In this document: one piece after another, positions 37,489 through 46,250 of the stretch
Position numbering within the stretch: position 1 is the first letter of the stretch
How the letters are laid out: every line of letters starts with the position of its first letter
Assembly (NCBI GenBank): GCA_964537965.1
Contig: CAZIDB010000004.1
Span: 1-46,284 of the forward strand
Length of the DNA: 46,284 nucleotides
Origin: SURF-24 sp964537965
GTDB taxonomy: Bacteria; Bacteroidota; Ignavibacteria; Ignavibacteriales; SURF-24
Direction: 5' to 3'
Notes under the pieces: generated by a model
Databases searched by the model: none
Seen by the model: the letters and a program-made list of their open reading frames with translations, nothing else
Told to the model about the DNA's origin: nothing
Position numbers and translations under genes: made by a program

Positions 37489-38028
37489 CTATTGAAGCGT
37501 CATTACCAGTTTTTCAATGTTAGGCTCGGCATTCAACTCAACCGGTTTTGTATTATCGTCAAAGTGATATTTCTTTCTCTTCGGATATAACGTAACATCA
37601 AAATTTTTAATGATTGAATTGTTTGAAGAAAAAATGAACAACTGGCAGTGAGTATGTTGGCAAACGATTCTTGCCAGGTAAGATTTTTCTTCATCTGTTA
37701 AAGACATTGAAATGAATCCGGGGTGCAAATTTTCATCTGCTGCGGCAACATAAGTATTTCTTTTTGTAGCCATCTTTGTAAAGCCTATTGGAAAAAGCTC
37801 AACTTTATCTTTCAATCTATATGATGGTATTAAGCTTGCAATTTTCTTTCTTGCAGCAAGTGACAGGTCCTTGCTTAATTCATCATGCATTCCCGAATAA
37901 AAATTTATTGACTCTTTAAATTTCTCCTCAAGCATAATAATTTGCTTTTTCTCTTCGTCAAGCAAATGCCTAAAGAAGACAAAATTAAAAAGGTCAATTT
38001 CGGTTATATTCTCTTTTGTATGCGGCAT
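37489..38028 (-). CDS. Hypothetical protein
   Basis: A 179-residue soluble protein with no signal peptide and no recognised domain. The first 60 residues are helical and charged; the rest looks mixed alpha/beta with a CQHTHCQLFIF segment that could be a metal or structural motif. It lies 69 bases after the 337-codon gene on the same strand and could be co-transcribed with it. It is convergent with the adhesin-like gene. The function cannot be assigned. Confidence 0.6.
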   Translation of the reverse strand: MPHTKENITEIDLFNFVFFRHLLDEEKKQIIMLEEKFKESINFYSGMHDELSKDLSLAARKKIASLIPSYRLKDKVELFPIGFTKMATKRNTYVAAADENLHPGFISMSLTDEEKSYLARIVCQHTHCQLFIFSSNNSIIKNFDVTLYPKRKKYHFDDNTKPVELNAEPNIEKLVMTLQ

Positions 38029-38097
38029 AATTGTAACTTCACCATATATTAATATACTCTTGTTTGCAGGGTTATCGGAAAATTCATAAAAAAATTT

Positions 38098-39090
38098 TTA
38101 AGCCTTATACAGTTTTGCCATTTCTTTCTTATATAATTTGTCAAGATATTCAAATGTATTCCTGTATTTCTCATTGAATTTACTTACTGTCAGGTTTTTA
38201 TAATACGGCTTTAAATACTCAAAAAGCATTCTTTTCGTTCCGCTGAATTTAAGATCTTCCGAAATATCCTTTAGTGCCATGCTGTAAATCCGGAATTCCT
38301 TCCCACTGATTTTTTCTTTCTTCAAATACGATTCTTCCAGTTTCCTGAGTGTATTTTGCAGACCAAGATCAAGAATTTCATCAACTAACTGCTTAGATAA
38401 AAAGGGAGCTTCTTCTGCGGCCGGTTGTTTAAAATATTCAGATTTAATTTCTACTAACCGCCATGTTAACTGATATAAGGGGATTGCCGGTTGATAATTC
38501 TTTTTTCCAAGGAACTTGTAAATTTCCATGAACATCTTTTTATCTTCGGTAAAATAGCTGAAAGGTATAGACTGGAAATCCTCATCAGGAATCATCTTTC
38601 CATTAGATTTCTTGAATCCTTTTTTAACAATATACGTCTGCCCTCTGTACGTTATCTTTTGAAGCTTATACAAACCAATATAATAATAAACCGAATCGAG
38701 TGTTTTATTGAAAAACGGATTGGACTCTTTGTAAATATCACCGAGTAGCTGCTTTGTTTTCTTCTGTATAATTTTGTTAAGAAAAAAGCTCGCATCATTT
38801 TCGCTTTCAATTTTCGGCGTCCAGTTATAAAAAGATTTTTTAAGAGAGCTGAATTCACCCAGGCTGTTAACAAGAAAAATCGGCGAAATTGATCTTACTG
38901 CAATATCGAATGTATCAACAAAATCATCTTTCAAACGATAAACAAGTTTGTCCTTTTCATTCAATACGTAATGATGCGCTATCCGGCAGGAGAATTCAAT
39001 AAATTTATTTAATTCAGACCTTGATATTTCACCGGCAAATATCTGCTGTAATGTTTTTAAGACATTTACGGAACGACTTTTTCTGATCAT
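38098..39090 (-). CDS. Hypothetical protein, lysine-rich, helical
   Basis: About 330 residues, soluble, basic and mostly helical, with no signal peptide or recognised domain. The frame stays open to a TTG at 39111, but the ATG at 39090 (MIRKSRSVNV) is the more natural start because nothing resembling a ribosome site precedes the TTG. It lies downstream of the his operon on the same strand, separated by an AT-rich hairpin. Paired with the 179-residue gene; both unknown. Confidence 0.6.
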   Translation of the reverse strand: MIRKSRSVNVLKTLQQIFAGEISRSELNKFIEFSCRIAHHYVLNEKDKLVYRLKDDFVDTFDIAVRSISPIFLVNSLGEFSSLKKSFYNWTPKIESENDASFFLNKIIQKKTKQLLGDIYKESNPFFNKTLDSVYYYIGLYKLQKITYRGQTYIVKKGFKKSNGKMIPDEDFQSIPFSYFTEDKKMFMEIYKFLGKKNYQPAIPLYQLTWRLVEIKSEYFKQPAAEEAPFLSKQLVDEILDLGLQNTLRKLEESYLKKEKISGKEFRIYSMALKDISEDLKFSGTKRMLFEYLKPYYKNLTVSKFNEKYRNTFEYLDKLYKKEMAKLYKA

Positions 39091-39203
39091 TAAATTATTC
39101 TTTACCGGCAAATTTTATTAATGAAATATCAGCATAAAGGAAACACAAAACCCATGATTTTTTGGTACAAATTATAGTAAAAAGAATATAGAAAATCATA
39201 TCT

Positions 39204-39246
39204 AAAAAATATTTTAATTGACGAACAAAATTTCTATCAATTAAAA
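39204..39246 (-). terminator. Probable terminator of the his operon
   Basis: On the minus strand TTTTAATTGA (39246-39237) pairs perfectly with TCAATTAAAA (39221-39212) across a 15-base loop, followed by TATTTTTT. It lies about 60 bases after the hisIE stop. The stem is AT-rich, so efficiency is uncertain. Confidence 0.5.
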
Positions 39247-39308
39247 AATTTCCGGAACAGAATTTCATTTAATAACCAGGGAGCTTTGCCAAAACTTAAA
39301 GTAAAGTT

Positions 39309-39914
39309 TTATTTATGACGGGAGGATAAGTTCTCAACTATTTCTGAAAACTCTATTTTCTGATCAACAAGCATAACGAACAAATGATAGATCAGGTCAG
39401 AAACCTCATTAATAATTTCCGCCCGGTCATGGTTCTTTGCAGCAATAACGGTTTCAATGGCTTCTTCTCCCACTTTTTGTATAATCCTGTTCTCACCGGA
39501 TTTAAATAATGATGTAGTATAAGATTTTTCCGGAAGCTGGATACTTCTTTCTTTTATTAAAGAGAAAAGTTCATTAAGAAATTCCAGTGACATTTTCTTT
39601 TCCACACCAAAGCAGGAATAATCCCCCGTGTGGCATGTATTACCGGAAGGTACAGCATAAACCAGCAATGAATCATAATCGCAGTCAGCTTTGATATCAA
39701 TAAGCTTAAGAAAGTTTCCTGATGTTTCTCCTTTTGTCCAGAGAGAATTTCTTGTGCGGCTGAAAAATGTAACTAACCCGGTTTCAATTGTTTTCTTCAA
39801 TGCTTCTTCATTCATAAAGCCAAGCATTAAAACTGCAAGGTTGTTATTATCAACAATGACAGCAGGAATCAATCCGTTTAGTTTTGAGAAGTTAAGCTTA
39901 TAAATATCGATCAT
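39309..39914 (-). CDS. hisIE: Bifunctional phosphoribosyl-AMP cyclohydrolase / phosphoribosyl-ATP pyrophosphatase
   Basis: A 201-residue cytoplasmic fusion that carries out steps two and three of histidine synthesis. The HisI half (about 1-110) has WTKGETSGN, ADCDYDSLL and CHTGDYSCF, whose Asp and Cys residues bind magnesium and zinc. The HisE half (about 115-201) has KVGEEAIETVIAAK and EVSDLIYHLFVML. Length is normal for the fusion. It is the last his gene and, unlike the others, is separated from its upstream neighbour hisF by 104 bases carrying a dispersed repeat. Confidence 0.96.
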   Translation of the reverse strand: MIDIYKLNFSKLNGLIPAVIVDNNNLAVLMLGFMNEEALKKTIETGLVTFFSRTRNSLWTKGETSGNFLKLIDIKADCDYDSLLVYAVPSGNTCHTGDYSCFGVEKKMSLEFLNELFSLIKERSIQLPEKSYTTSLFKSGENRIIQKVGEEAIETVIAAKNHDRAEIINEVSDLIYHLFVMLVDQKIEFSEIVENLSSRHK

Positions 39915-40018
39915 AATTATATTGTTCTTTTATTTTTATTTCTTCTTTGTGTCTTTGAGTCTTAGCGGTAAGTTTTCATTGCTTTTTTTGACTGAAAGTA
40001 ACTATGCCAACTAAGTCT
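39915..40018. repeat. Gap in the his operon with a dispersed repeat copy
   Basis: The 104-base gap between hisF and hisIE holds TTTCTTCTTTGTGTCTTTG (39939-39957), which matches 25118-25136 with one change, and continues agtcttagcggtaag. It looks like a degenerate copy of a genome-wide intergenic repeat inserted in an otherwise tightly packed operon. Confidence 0.5.
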
Positions 40019-40774
40019 TTATATCCGTACTTTAATTCCGTTTTCTTTCAGATATTCTTTTAATTCACGAATCTTCAGAATATCAAAGTGGAATAAGCTT
40101 GCAGCAAGGCATGCTTCTACATTGGTTTCTTTAAAAGCTTCCAGGAAATGTTCTTTGATACCGGCGCCGCCAGATGCAATAACCGGAATGCGTACCATCT
40201 CCGTTAACTTTTTAAGAAATGAAATATCGTAACCGGCTTTGGTACCGTCTCTGTCCATTGACGTAAGCAGTATTTCTCCTGCTCCGAGATTCTCTGCCTC
40301 CTTACACCAACTGAATCCTTCTAATGTTGTTTCTTCCCTTCCGCCTTTTATAAAAACTTTATAAACATCGTTCACAAATTTCACATCTATTGCGGCTACA
40401 ACCGCCTGACTGCCAAATTGTTTAGCTGCCTTGGTAATTAATTCCGGATTATTAACTATAGAAGTATTAAGAGATACTTTGTCTGCACCTGCTTTTAACA
40501 ATGCTTCAATATCTTTAAGCTCGGATATGCCACCGCCAACTGTAAACGGAATTCTAATTGCCTTCGCAACTTTTTCAACAAGATGCATTAATATTTTTCT
40601 TTTTTCCGATGAAGCTGTGATATCAAGGAATACAAGTTCATCTGCACTTTCATTTGTATATCTTGATGCAAGTTCAACTGCATCACCGGCTTCAACAAGA
40701 TTAACAAAGTTAGTTCCTTTCACAACCCTGCCGTCTTTAACATCAAGACACGGAATAATTCTTTTACTTACCAA
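40019..40774 (-). CDS. hisF: Imidazole glycerol phosphate synthase cyclase subunit
   Basis: A 251-residue TIM barrel that uses ammonia from HisH to convert PRFAR to imidazole glycerol phosphate and AICAR. Catalytic Asp11 lies in PCLDVKDGRVVKG and the second Asp in TSMDRDGTKAGYD. The phosphate sites FTVGGGI and IASGGAG are present. Translation appears to start at a TTG (40774), with AGGAG 10 bases upstream inside hisA; the frame gives MVSKRIIPCLD as usual for HisF. It overlaps hisA by 11 bases. Confidence 0.97.
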   Translation of the reverse strand: MVSKRIIPCLDVKDGRVVKGTNFVNLVEAGDAVELASRYTNESADELVFLDITASSEKRKILMHLVEKVAKAIRIPFTVGGGISELKDIEALLKAGADKVSLNTSIVNNPELITKAAKQFGSQAVVAAIDVKFVNDVYKVFIKGGREETTLEGFSWCKEAENLGAGEILLTSMDRDGTKAGYDISFLKKLTEMVRIPVIASGGAGIKEHFLEAFKETNVEACLAASLFHFDILKIRELKEYLKENGIKVRI

Positions 40775-41483
40775 ATTTTTTCAACTCCTGTAGTTCAATT
40801 TTGTTTTCATATATTGCTTTACCGATAACAACTCCATGCACATTCAAACCGGCTAATGCATTCACATCGTTAATATCTTTAACTCCGCCGGAGGCAATTA
40901 AATTTATGTCCGGATATTTTTCTATCAACTTACCGTAAAGTTTCAGGTTTGTTCCTTTAAGCATCCCGTCGGTGGAAATATCAGTACATAAATAAGTATC
41001 AAGACCTTTGCTTTTACAATATTCAATATGTTCATAGATTGATACGGAAGTATTTTCCGTCCAACCTTTCACGGCAATCATTTCGTCTTTAACATCCGCC
41101 GCAACAATAATTTTATCTGCACCAAAATCAGAAATGATTTTTTCAAATTCGTTTTTATCCTGGATTGAAAGCGAACCGATAATTACTTTATCAATACCCA
41201 GCGCAAGCAGTGTAGCTACATTATCATAGCTTCTGATGCCGCCGCCAAATTCAATCTTAAGGTTTGATTCGGATTTAATCCCGAGAATAATTTCGCTTAC
41301 CGAAATAGTGCCGGTTCTGGAACCGTTCAGATCAACAAGGTGAAGCCATTCAAATCCGTTTGATTCATAAAGTTTTGCCTGCTCAATCGGAGAGTTGGGA
41401 TAAAACTCAACTCTGTTAAAATCTCCTTTGCTCAGGCGAACAATTTTGTTATCAATAATATCTATTGCAGGAATAACAATCAT
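40764..41483 (-). CDS. hisA: ProFAR isomerase
   Basis: A 239-residue TIM barrel that isomerises 5'-ProFAR to PRFAR. Asp8 in PAIDIIDNKIVRLSKGD is the catalytic base, and the second Asp is in TDISTDGMLKG. GGGIR and ASGGV are the phosphate-binding loops. It overlaps hisH by 4 bases (ATGA) and hisF by 11, as in coupled translation. Confidence 0.97.
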   Translation of the reverse strand: MIVIPAIDIIDNKIVRLSKGDFNRVEFYPNSPIEQAKLYESNGFEWLHLVDLNGSRTGTISVSEIILGIKSESNLKIEFGGGIRSYDNVATLLALGIDKVIIGSLSIQDKNEFEKIISDFGADKIIVAADVKDEMIAVKGWTENTSVSIYEHIEYCKSKGLDTYLCTDISTDGMLKGTNLKLYGKLIEKYPDINLIASGGVKDINDVNALAGLNVHGVVIGKAIYENKIELQELKKFGK

Positions 41484-42067
41484 ACAAGCTCTACAAAATT
41501 TTTAAGAAGCCTTAAACCTGCGTCACCGGATTTTTCGGGATGAAACTGAACGCCATAATAATTATCCTTTTCAACCGAAGCGGAAAATTCAATTCCATGA
41601 TTTACAGTACCAGTTGTCCATTCATTTAAAGGAAAATAGTATGAATGAGCAAAATAAAAATATTCACTGTTCTTAATCCCGTTAAACAGTTTTGTTTCTT
41701 TAACCTGATTTACCTCGTTCCAACCCATATGCGGCACAGTAGATTTTGAAGAATCAAATTTGTCCACTGTTCCCGGAACAACGCCAAGACAATTTACATT
41801 ACCTTCAGTTGATTTATCTGCAAACAACTGCATGCCAAGACAAATACCTAAAACCGGCCGCCTGAAAATTCTCAGCAAATTAATAAGGTTGTACCTGTGC
41901 AATTGTTTTATTGTAAACGAAGCCTCGCCAACGCCGGGAAAAATAACTTTATCTGCTTTGCAGATATTAAATTCTGCGTTAGTAAGAAAGAATTCCGTGT
42001 TTAATGCTTTAAGTGCATTTGCAACTGAAGCAGTATTGCCTGCACCGTAATCAATCAATGCAATCAT
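41480..42067 (-). CDS. hisH: Imidazole glycerol phosphate synthase glutaminase subunit
   Basis: A 195-residue class I glutamine amidotransferase that supplies ammonia to HisF. The nucleophile Cys76 is in GICLGMQLF and the catalytic His is in VQFHPEKSGDAG. The start IALIDYGAGNTASV is typical. It has 4-base overlaps with hisB and hisA. Confidence 0.97.
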   Translation of the reverse strand: MIALIDYGAGNTASVANALKALNTEFFLTNAEFNICKADKVIFPGVGEASFTIKQLHRYNLINLLRIFRRPVLGICLGMQLFADKSTEGNVNCLGVVPGTVDKFDSSKSTVPHMGWNEVNQVKETKLFNGIKNSEYFYFAHSYYFPLNEWTTGTVNHGIEFSASVEKDNYYGVQFHPEKSGDAGLRLLKNFVELV

Positions 42068-42957
42068 ATAACTCCTTTTGTAGAAGGCAATGAGCCTTCG
42101 CTTCTCTCATCAAAACGGCACGCTTCATTTAGCGCTTTGGCAAAAGCTTTAAACATCGCTTCAATCTTATGATGATCATTCTTTCCTTTTGCGCGAAGGA
42201 AGATATTCGTTTTCATTCCGGATGACAGACCTCTGAAAAACTCTTCAGTAAGCTCGGTTGGAAAGTCTCCAACCTTTTCACGTTTAAAGCTGCACTTAAA
42301 GTTAAGATAATTTCTACCGCTTAAATCAATTGCACACTTAGCGTTTGCTTCATCCATCGGCAGAAAGAAACCGTAACGTTTAATTCCTATTTTATTACCG
42401 AGCGCATCTGCCAAAGCAGTGCCTAAAGCAATTCCAACATCTTCTACAGTATGATGTTCATCTACGTTTAAGTCACCTTTAACAATCACTTCCAGATTAA
42501 TATTAGAATGTTTTGCAATTTGTTCAAGCATATGATCAAAAAATCCTATACCTGTTTCTATTTTTGATTTGCCTGAGCCGTCAAGAGTCAAATTAATTTT
42601 AATATCGGTTTCTTTTGTTTTGCGATGAATCTTTGCCGAACGCTGTTCACTCAAAATTAATTCGACCGCTTTAGAAAACGTGTTTATCTTAGTCTCGCTA
42701 CTTACAAGAATGGTTTTATAGTTTTCTTTTTCTGATTTTGTTTCAGTAATAAAATATCCTTGTTTGATATCCGTAACCAGATTGCCGAGAGTAATTCCTT
42801 CAGACAATAAAATTTTTTTTACCTGTTCATCAGGTTGATAATCTTCGGCTTCAAGAACAAAGTTCTTTTCTTTAAGTTTCTTCAACCCGGTAATCAATCC
42901 GTCTGAGATCAAAGGTTTGAACTCAAAAAAGGATTTGGCAAAAATAACTTTTTTCAT
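42064..42957 (-). CDS. hisB: Imidazoleglycerol-phosphate dehydratase with degenerate N-terminal HAD-like extension
   Basis: A 297-residue protein. Residues about 105-297 are a complete dehydratase: GFFDHMLEQIAKHS, DEHHTVEDVGIALG and KGKNDHHKIEAMFKAFA bind the two manganese ions, and it ends in SSKGVL-like PSTKGVI. The first 105 residues lie where bifunctional HisB has its histidinol-phosphate phosphatase. They keep traces of that domain (MKKVIFA where MKKxLFIDRDGT is usual; LLSEGITLGNLVTD) but the DxDGT nucleophile motif is gone and the domain is about 60 residues short. Phosphatase activity is therefore not expected. ATGA overlaps join it to hisC and hisH. Confidence 0.95.
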   Translation of the reverse strand: MKKVIFAKSFFEFKPLISDGLITGLKKLKEKNFVLEAEDYQPDEQVKKILLSEGITLGNLVTDIKQGYFITETKSEKENYKTILVSSETKINTFSKAVELILSEQRSAKIHRKTKETDIKINLTLDGSGKSKIETGIGFFDHMLEQIAKHSNINLEVIVKGDLNVDEHHTVEDVGIALGTALADALGNKIGIKRYGFFLPMDEANAKCAIDLSGRNYLNFKCSFKREKVGDFPTELTEEFFRGLSSGMKTNIFLRAKGKNDHHKIEAMFKAFAKALNEACRFDERSEGSLPSTKGVI

Positions 42958-44003
42958 AAAATCTTCTTAATTGAATTTAAAAATTTTTCGTTCTCTTCTC
43001 TTGTACCAATTGAAAGCCGCAAACAGTTCTCCAGCATTCGGTAAGAACTCCTGTCGCGGATAATTATCCCTTCATCTGCAAGCTGCTTTTGAACTTTACC
43101 TGCGTTTTCGCATTTAAACAAAACATAGTTTGCGTCGGAATCAAACACCTTGTATATGCCTTTCAGTTTCTGCAATTCGGCTTTAACTCTTTCCCTTTCA
43201 CTTAAAAGATGAGTAACAAATTCATCTTTTAATTTCCTGTTACCTATTGCTTTAACCAGAGCAAAACGTGTAAGAGAATTTATATTGTACGGTGTTTTTA
43301 CTTTGAAAAGGTAATCAATTATTAAGTTATCTGCCACGCAAAATCCAAGACGTATTCCTGCCAATCCCCACGCCTTTGAAAACGTTCTGAGGATAACAAG
43401 ATTTTTATAATTCTTAACTTCATCAACCAAAGAATTATCTTCGGCAAAATCCATGTATGCTTCATCCACAATTATAATTGAGTTGATGCTGCTGCAAAGC
43501 TTAAGAATATCTCTCCTGTTGATAAGGTTACCGGTTGGATTATTCGGTGAACAGAGAAAGATAAGTTTTACTCCCTCCAAATAATTCTGTTCTACATTTT
43601 GAAAATCAATCTGGAAGTCACTGTTCAGATCAACACTTATAGTATCAACATCATTAATGTCGCAGGCAACTTTATACATTCCATAAGTGGGATCAAGAAT
43701 CATCACTTTATCTTTACCGGGCACACAAAATATTCTTATAAGCAGGTCAATAATCTCATCGGAACCAACGCCAAAGAACAGGTTTGCATAATTAATAGAA
43801 TAAAGTTCTCCGACTAAAGTTCTCAAGTCGTGCTGTTTAGGATCCGGATAACGGTTCAGGTGCAACTCTTCAAATTCTGTTGCAGTTGTACCAAGACTAT
43901 TCTCGTTTGCATCAAGCAAAATACCTTCAGAATACTGATCTCTTGCCGATGTATACGGTTTAAGTTTTTTAATATTCTCTCTAACCAGATTTTCAATTTT
44001 CAT
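42954..44003 (-). CDS. hisC: Histidinol-phosphate aminotransferase
   Basis: A 349-residue PLP-dependent fold-I aminotransferase that turns imidazole acetol phosphate into histidinol phosphate. Lys210 in RTFSKAWGLAGIRLG binds PLP. CSPNNPTGN and VDEAYMDFA, and the C-terminal CLRLSIGTREEN with the substrate-binding Arg, are all present. Length is normal. It overlaps hisD and hisB by 4 bases each. Confidence 0.97.
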   Translation of the reverse strand: MKIENLVRENIKKLKPYTSARDQYSEGILLDANENSLGTTATEFEELHLNRYPDPKQHDLRTLVGELYSINYANLFFGVGSDEIIDLLIRIFCVPGKDKVMILDPTYGMYKVACDINDVDTISVDLNSDFQIDFQNVEQNYLEGVKLIFLCSPNNPTGNLINRRDILKLCSSINSIIIVDEAYMDFAEDNSLVDEVKNYKNLVILRTFSKAWGLAGIRLGFCVADNLIIDYLFKVKTPYNINSLTRFALVKAIGNRKLKDEFVTHLLSERERVKAELQKLKGIYKVFDSDANYVLFKCENAGKVQKQLADEGIIIRDRSSYRMLENCLRLSIGTREENEKFLNSIKKIL

Positions 44004-45286
44004 TTTTTCAACCTTATTGTTACGGCATTTTTGTGCGCAAATAGTGATTCAACTTCGGCTAAAGTTTCGACAGTTGATCCAATTCGCTTTAAACCTTCCT
44101 TTGTTAATGACTGGAATGTTATTCCTTTCATAAAACTTTCAACTGAAACTCCGCTGAAGCTTTTTGCATAGGCATAAGTTGGTAACGAGTGATTAGTTCC
44201 GGATGCATAATCGCCAACACTTTCAGGAGAATATTTACCGAGAAAAACTGAGCCTGCGTTGATAATATTTTCTTTGCAGCTCTCCGCATTTTCAAGATGA
44301 AGGATTAAATGTTCAGGGGCATAATTGTTTGAGAATGAAAACGCTTCATCAAAATTATTTACAAGTAAAGAAAAAGATTCCGTTAAGGCTTTCTCCGCAA
44401 ATTCTTTTCTTGGCAGAACTGAAAGCTGTTTCACTAATTCTGTCTGAACGTCTTCAATTATATTTTGAGAATTGCTAATAAGTACAACCTGTGAATCGGC
44501 ACCATGTTCTGCCTGGGATAAAAGATCGGCTGCTATAAATTCAGGATCAGCATTTTTGTCGGCAATAATCAAAACTTCGCTTGGTCCCGCCGGCATATCG
44601 ATGGCGCAGCCTTCAGCATCAATACTAACTAATAATTTTGCTGCTGTTACAAACTGATTGCCGGGACCAAATATTTTATCAACCTTCTTTACCCGTTCAT
44701 CACCATAAGCCAGCAAAGCAATTGCCTGTGCCCCACCTATTTTATAAAATTCAGTTACACCTGCCAGCTTGGCAGCAAACAAAACTTCATCATTCACTTT
44801 ATTATTTTTTGAAGGCGAGCAGGCGACAATTCTTTTACAGCCAGCAAGTTTTGCCGGAATACCAAGCATAAGCATAGTAGACGGAAGAACAGCATTACCA
44901 CCGGGAATATATAAGCCGACATTCTGAATTGCACGAAACTCGCGGGAGCATTTTACTCCGGGCATGGTTTCTACTTCAAAAGTTTCCGGCAATTCCATTT
45001 TATGAAATGCTTCAATATTCTTTGCGGCAGTTTTTAATGCTTCCTTAACCGTATCAGAAAGATTGCTTTCGGCTTTCTCAAACTCTTCATTCGTAACTAA
45101 AATATTCTCACCGGTAAACTTATCAAATTTTTCCGCGTACTTAATTGCAGCATTCAAACCGTTTTTCTTTATATCTGCCAATATTGGTTTAACAACCTCA
45201 ATTGTTTCATCAATATTGATTGACGGACGCTTATACAGTTTCAAGATTTCATTACTTGAAAGATCATTTAGTTTATAGGCTTTCAT
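44000..45286 (-). CDS. hisD: Histidinol dehydrogenase
   Basis: A 428-residue zinc enzyme that oxidises histidinol to histidine in two NAD-dependent steps. The catalytic Glu325-His326 pair is in NNYAPEHLILH. GPGNQFVTAAK, DMPAGPSEVLI and SQAEHGADSQ are the family's NAD and zinc sites. It begins 9 bases after hisG and overlaps hisC by 4. Confidence 0.97.
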   Translation of the reverse strand: MKAYKLNDLSSNEILKLYKRPSINIDETIEVVKPILADIKKNGLNAAIKYAEKFDKFTGENILVTNEEFEKAESNLSDTVKEALKTAAKNIEAFHKMELPETFEVETMPGVKCSREFRAIQNVGLYIPGGNAVLPSTMLMLGIPAKLAGCKRIVACSPSKNNKVNDEVLFAAKLAGVTEFYKIGGAQAIALLAYGDERVKKVDKIFGPGNQFVTAAKLLVSIDAEGCAIDMPAGPSEVLIIADKNADPEFIAADLLSQAEHGADSQVVLISNSQNIIEDVQTELVKQLSVLPRKEFAEKALTESFSLLVNNFDEAFSFSNNYAPEHLILHLENAESCKENIINAGSVFLGKYSPESVGDYASGTNHSLPTYAYAKSFSGVSVESFMKGITFQSLTKEGLKRIGSTVETLAEVESLFAHKNAVTIRLKK

Positions 45287-45295
45287 TTCTGCTTC

Positions 45296-46165
45296 TCATA
45301 TTATCATGTTTTCAATAGGGAATAATAAAATGCCTGATGCACCCGCAGCTTTAAGATCTCCGATAATCTTCCAGAATTGTTCAGAAGGAATTACTGCGTG
45401 AACAGCTAATGATTCTTCATCTGCAAGATGTAAAATAGTAGGACTTTTAAGCGAAGGTATAAGTCCTATTACCTTATCAAGATTTTTTTTAGGAACGTTC
45501 ATCATTAAATATTTCGAATTCTTTGCTGAAAGAACAGACCTGATTCTAAGCAGTAAATCATTCAACACCGTAAATTTTTCTTTATCTTCCTGTAACCATT
45601 TGTTGGAAATTAAGACTGCTTCCGATTCAAACACGGTAAAAGACTTTTTCAGTTTGTTCATCATTAAAGTTGTTCCGGTGGAAACAATGTCACAGATTAA
45701 ATCTGCAACACCAAGAGAAGGAGCAATTTCAACAGAACCGCTAATTTCAATTACCTTTGAATCAATCTTATTTTCTGCGAGATATTTTTTAAGAATATTG
45801 GGATATGATGTTGCTATAGTTTTGTCTTTAAGATCAGAAGGTTTTTCCGGTACATTGTCATTCGGTGCGGCAATCATCAAACGGCATCTGCCAAAACCGA
45901 GTTTCTCGCTTATAATTAAATCTGACTGCTTCTCATAAACAACATCTTCACCTACAATTCCGATATCTGCAACGCCATCCTGAACATATTCTGGAATATC
46001 ATCATCCCTGAGGAAAAGCAAATCTACATTATAATTACGAACAGTAACCATAAGTCTTTCAGAATAAGTTTCGATATCAAGCCCGCAGTGCTTCAGCAAC
46101 TCAATTGAGCGATCCGACAATCTTCCTTTTTTCTGCAAAGCCAATTTCAAATTTCCGTTTTCCAT
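45296..46165 (-). CDS. hisG: ATP phosphoribosyltransferase, long form
   Basis: A 289-residue enzyme for the first, committed step (PRPP + ATP). LKLALQKKGRLSD starts the catalytic domain; DLICDIVSTGTTLMMNKLK is the PRPP loop region. Residues about 210-289 are the C-terminal regulatory domain (MMNVPKKNLDKVIGLIPSLK, SPTILHL), which makes it the long, HisZ-independent, histidine-inhibited form. It is the first structural gene of the operon, with AGGA 9 bases before the ATG, and sits directly downstream of the attenuator hairpin. Confidence 0.97.
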   Translation of the reverse strand: MENGNLKLALQKKGRLSDRSIELLKHCGLDIETYSERLMVTVRNYNVDLLFLRDDDIPEYVQDGVADIGIVGEDVVYEKQSDLIISEKLGFGRCRLMIAAPNDNVPEKPSDLKDKTIATSYPNILKKYLAENKIDSKVIEISGSVEIAPSLGVADLICDIVSTGTTLMMNKLKKSFTVFESEAVLISNKWLQEDKEKFTVLNDLLLRIRSVLSAKNSKYLMMNVPKKNLDKVIGLIPSLKSPTILHLADEESLAVHAVIPSEQFWKIIGDLKAAGASGILLFPIENMII

Positions 46166-46191
46166 AATAAATCCTATTCATTATTTAAAAT

Positions 46192-46216
46192 AAAAAACCC
46201 CGAGTGTGTCGGGGTT
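46192..46216 (-). terminator. his operon attenuator terminator
   Basis: On the minus strand AACCCCGA-CACAC-TCGGGGTT forms a perfect 8-base-pair GC-rich stem, and the U-tract TTTTTTATTTT follows at once. It lies between the leader peptide and hisG, only 27 bases before the hisG ATG. It can stop transcription before the operon unless the alternative fold (46250-46244 with 46212-46206) forms. Confidence 0.9.
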
Positions 46217-46250
46217 AAGATGTATAATTTCAGATGTAATAAACCGACAC
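46206..46250 (-). promoter_or_regulatory. his attenuator antiterminator pairing
   Basis: GTGTCGG (46250-46244) is fully complementary to CCGACAC (46212-46206), which is part of the terminator's 5' arm and loop. The two structures are exclusive. GGTAGTG (46254-46248) can instead pair six of seven bases with CACCACC (46282-46276) in the His codons, giving the classical 1:2, 2:3, 3:4 arrangement. Confidence 0.75.

Noticed and set aside
39293..39311. AAAACTT/AAGTTTT hairpin at the hisIE stop
   Set aside because: Short AT-only stem overlapping the stop codon with no U-tract after it; the hairpin at 39204-39246 is the better terminator.
43830..44171. 113-codon open frame on the plus strand opposite hisC/hisD
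   Set aside because: Shadow of two clearly identified his genes, Cys/Phe-rich with no ribosome site or similarity.
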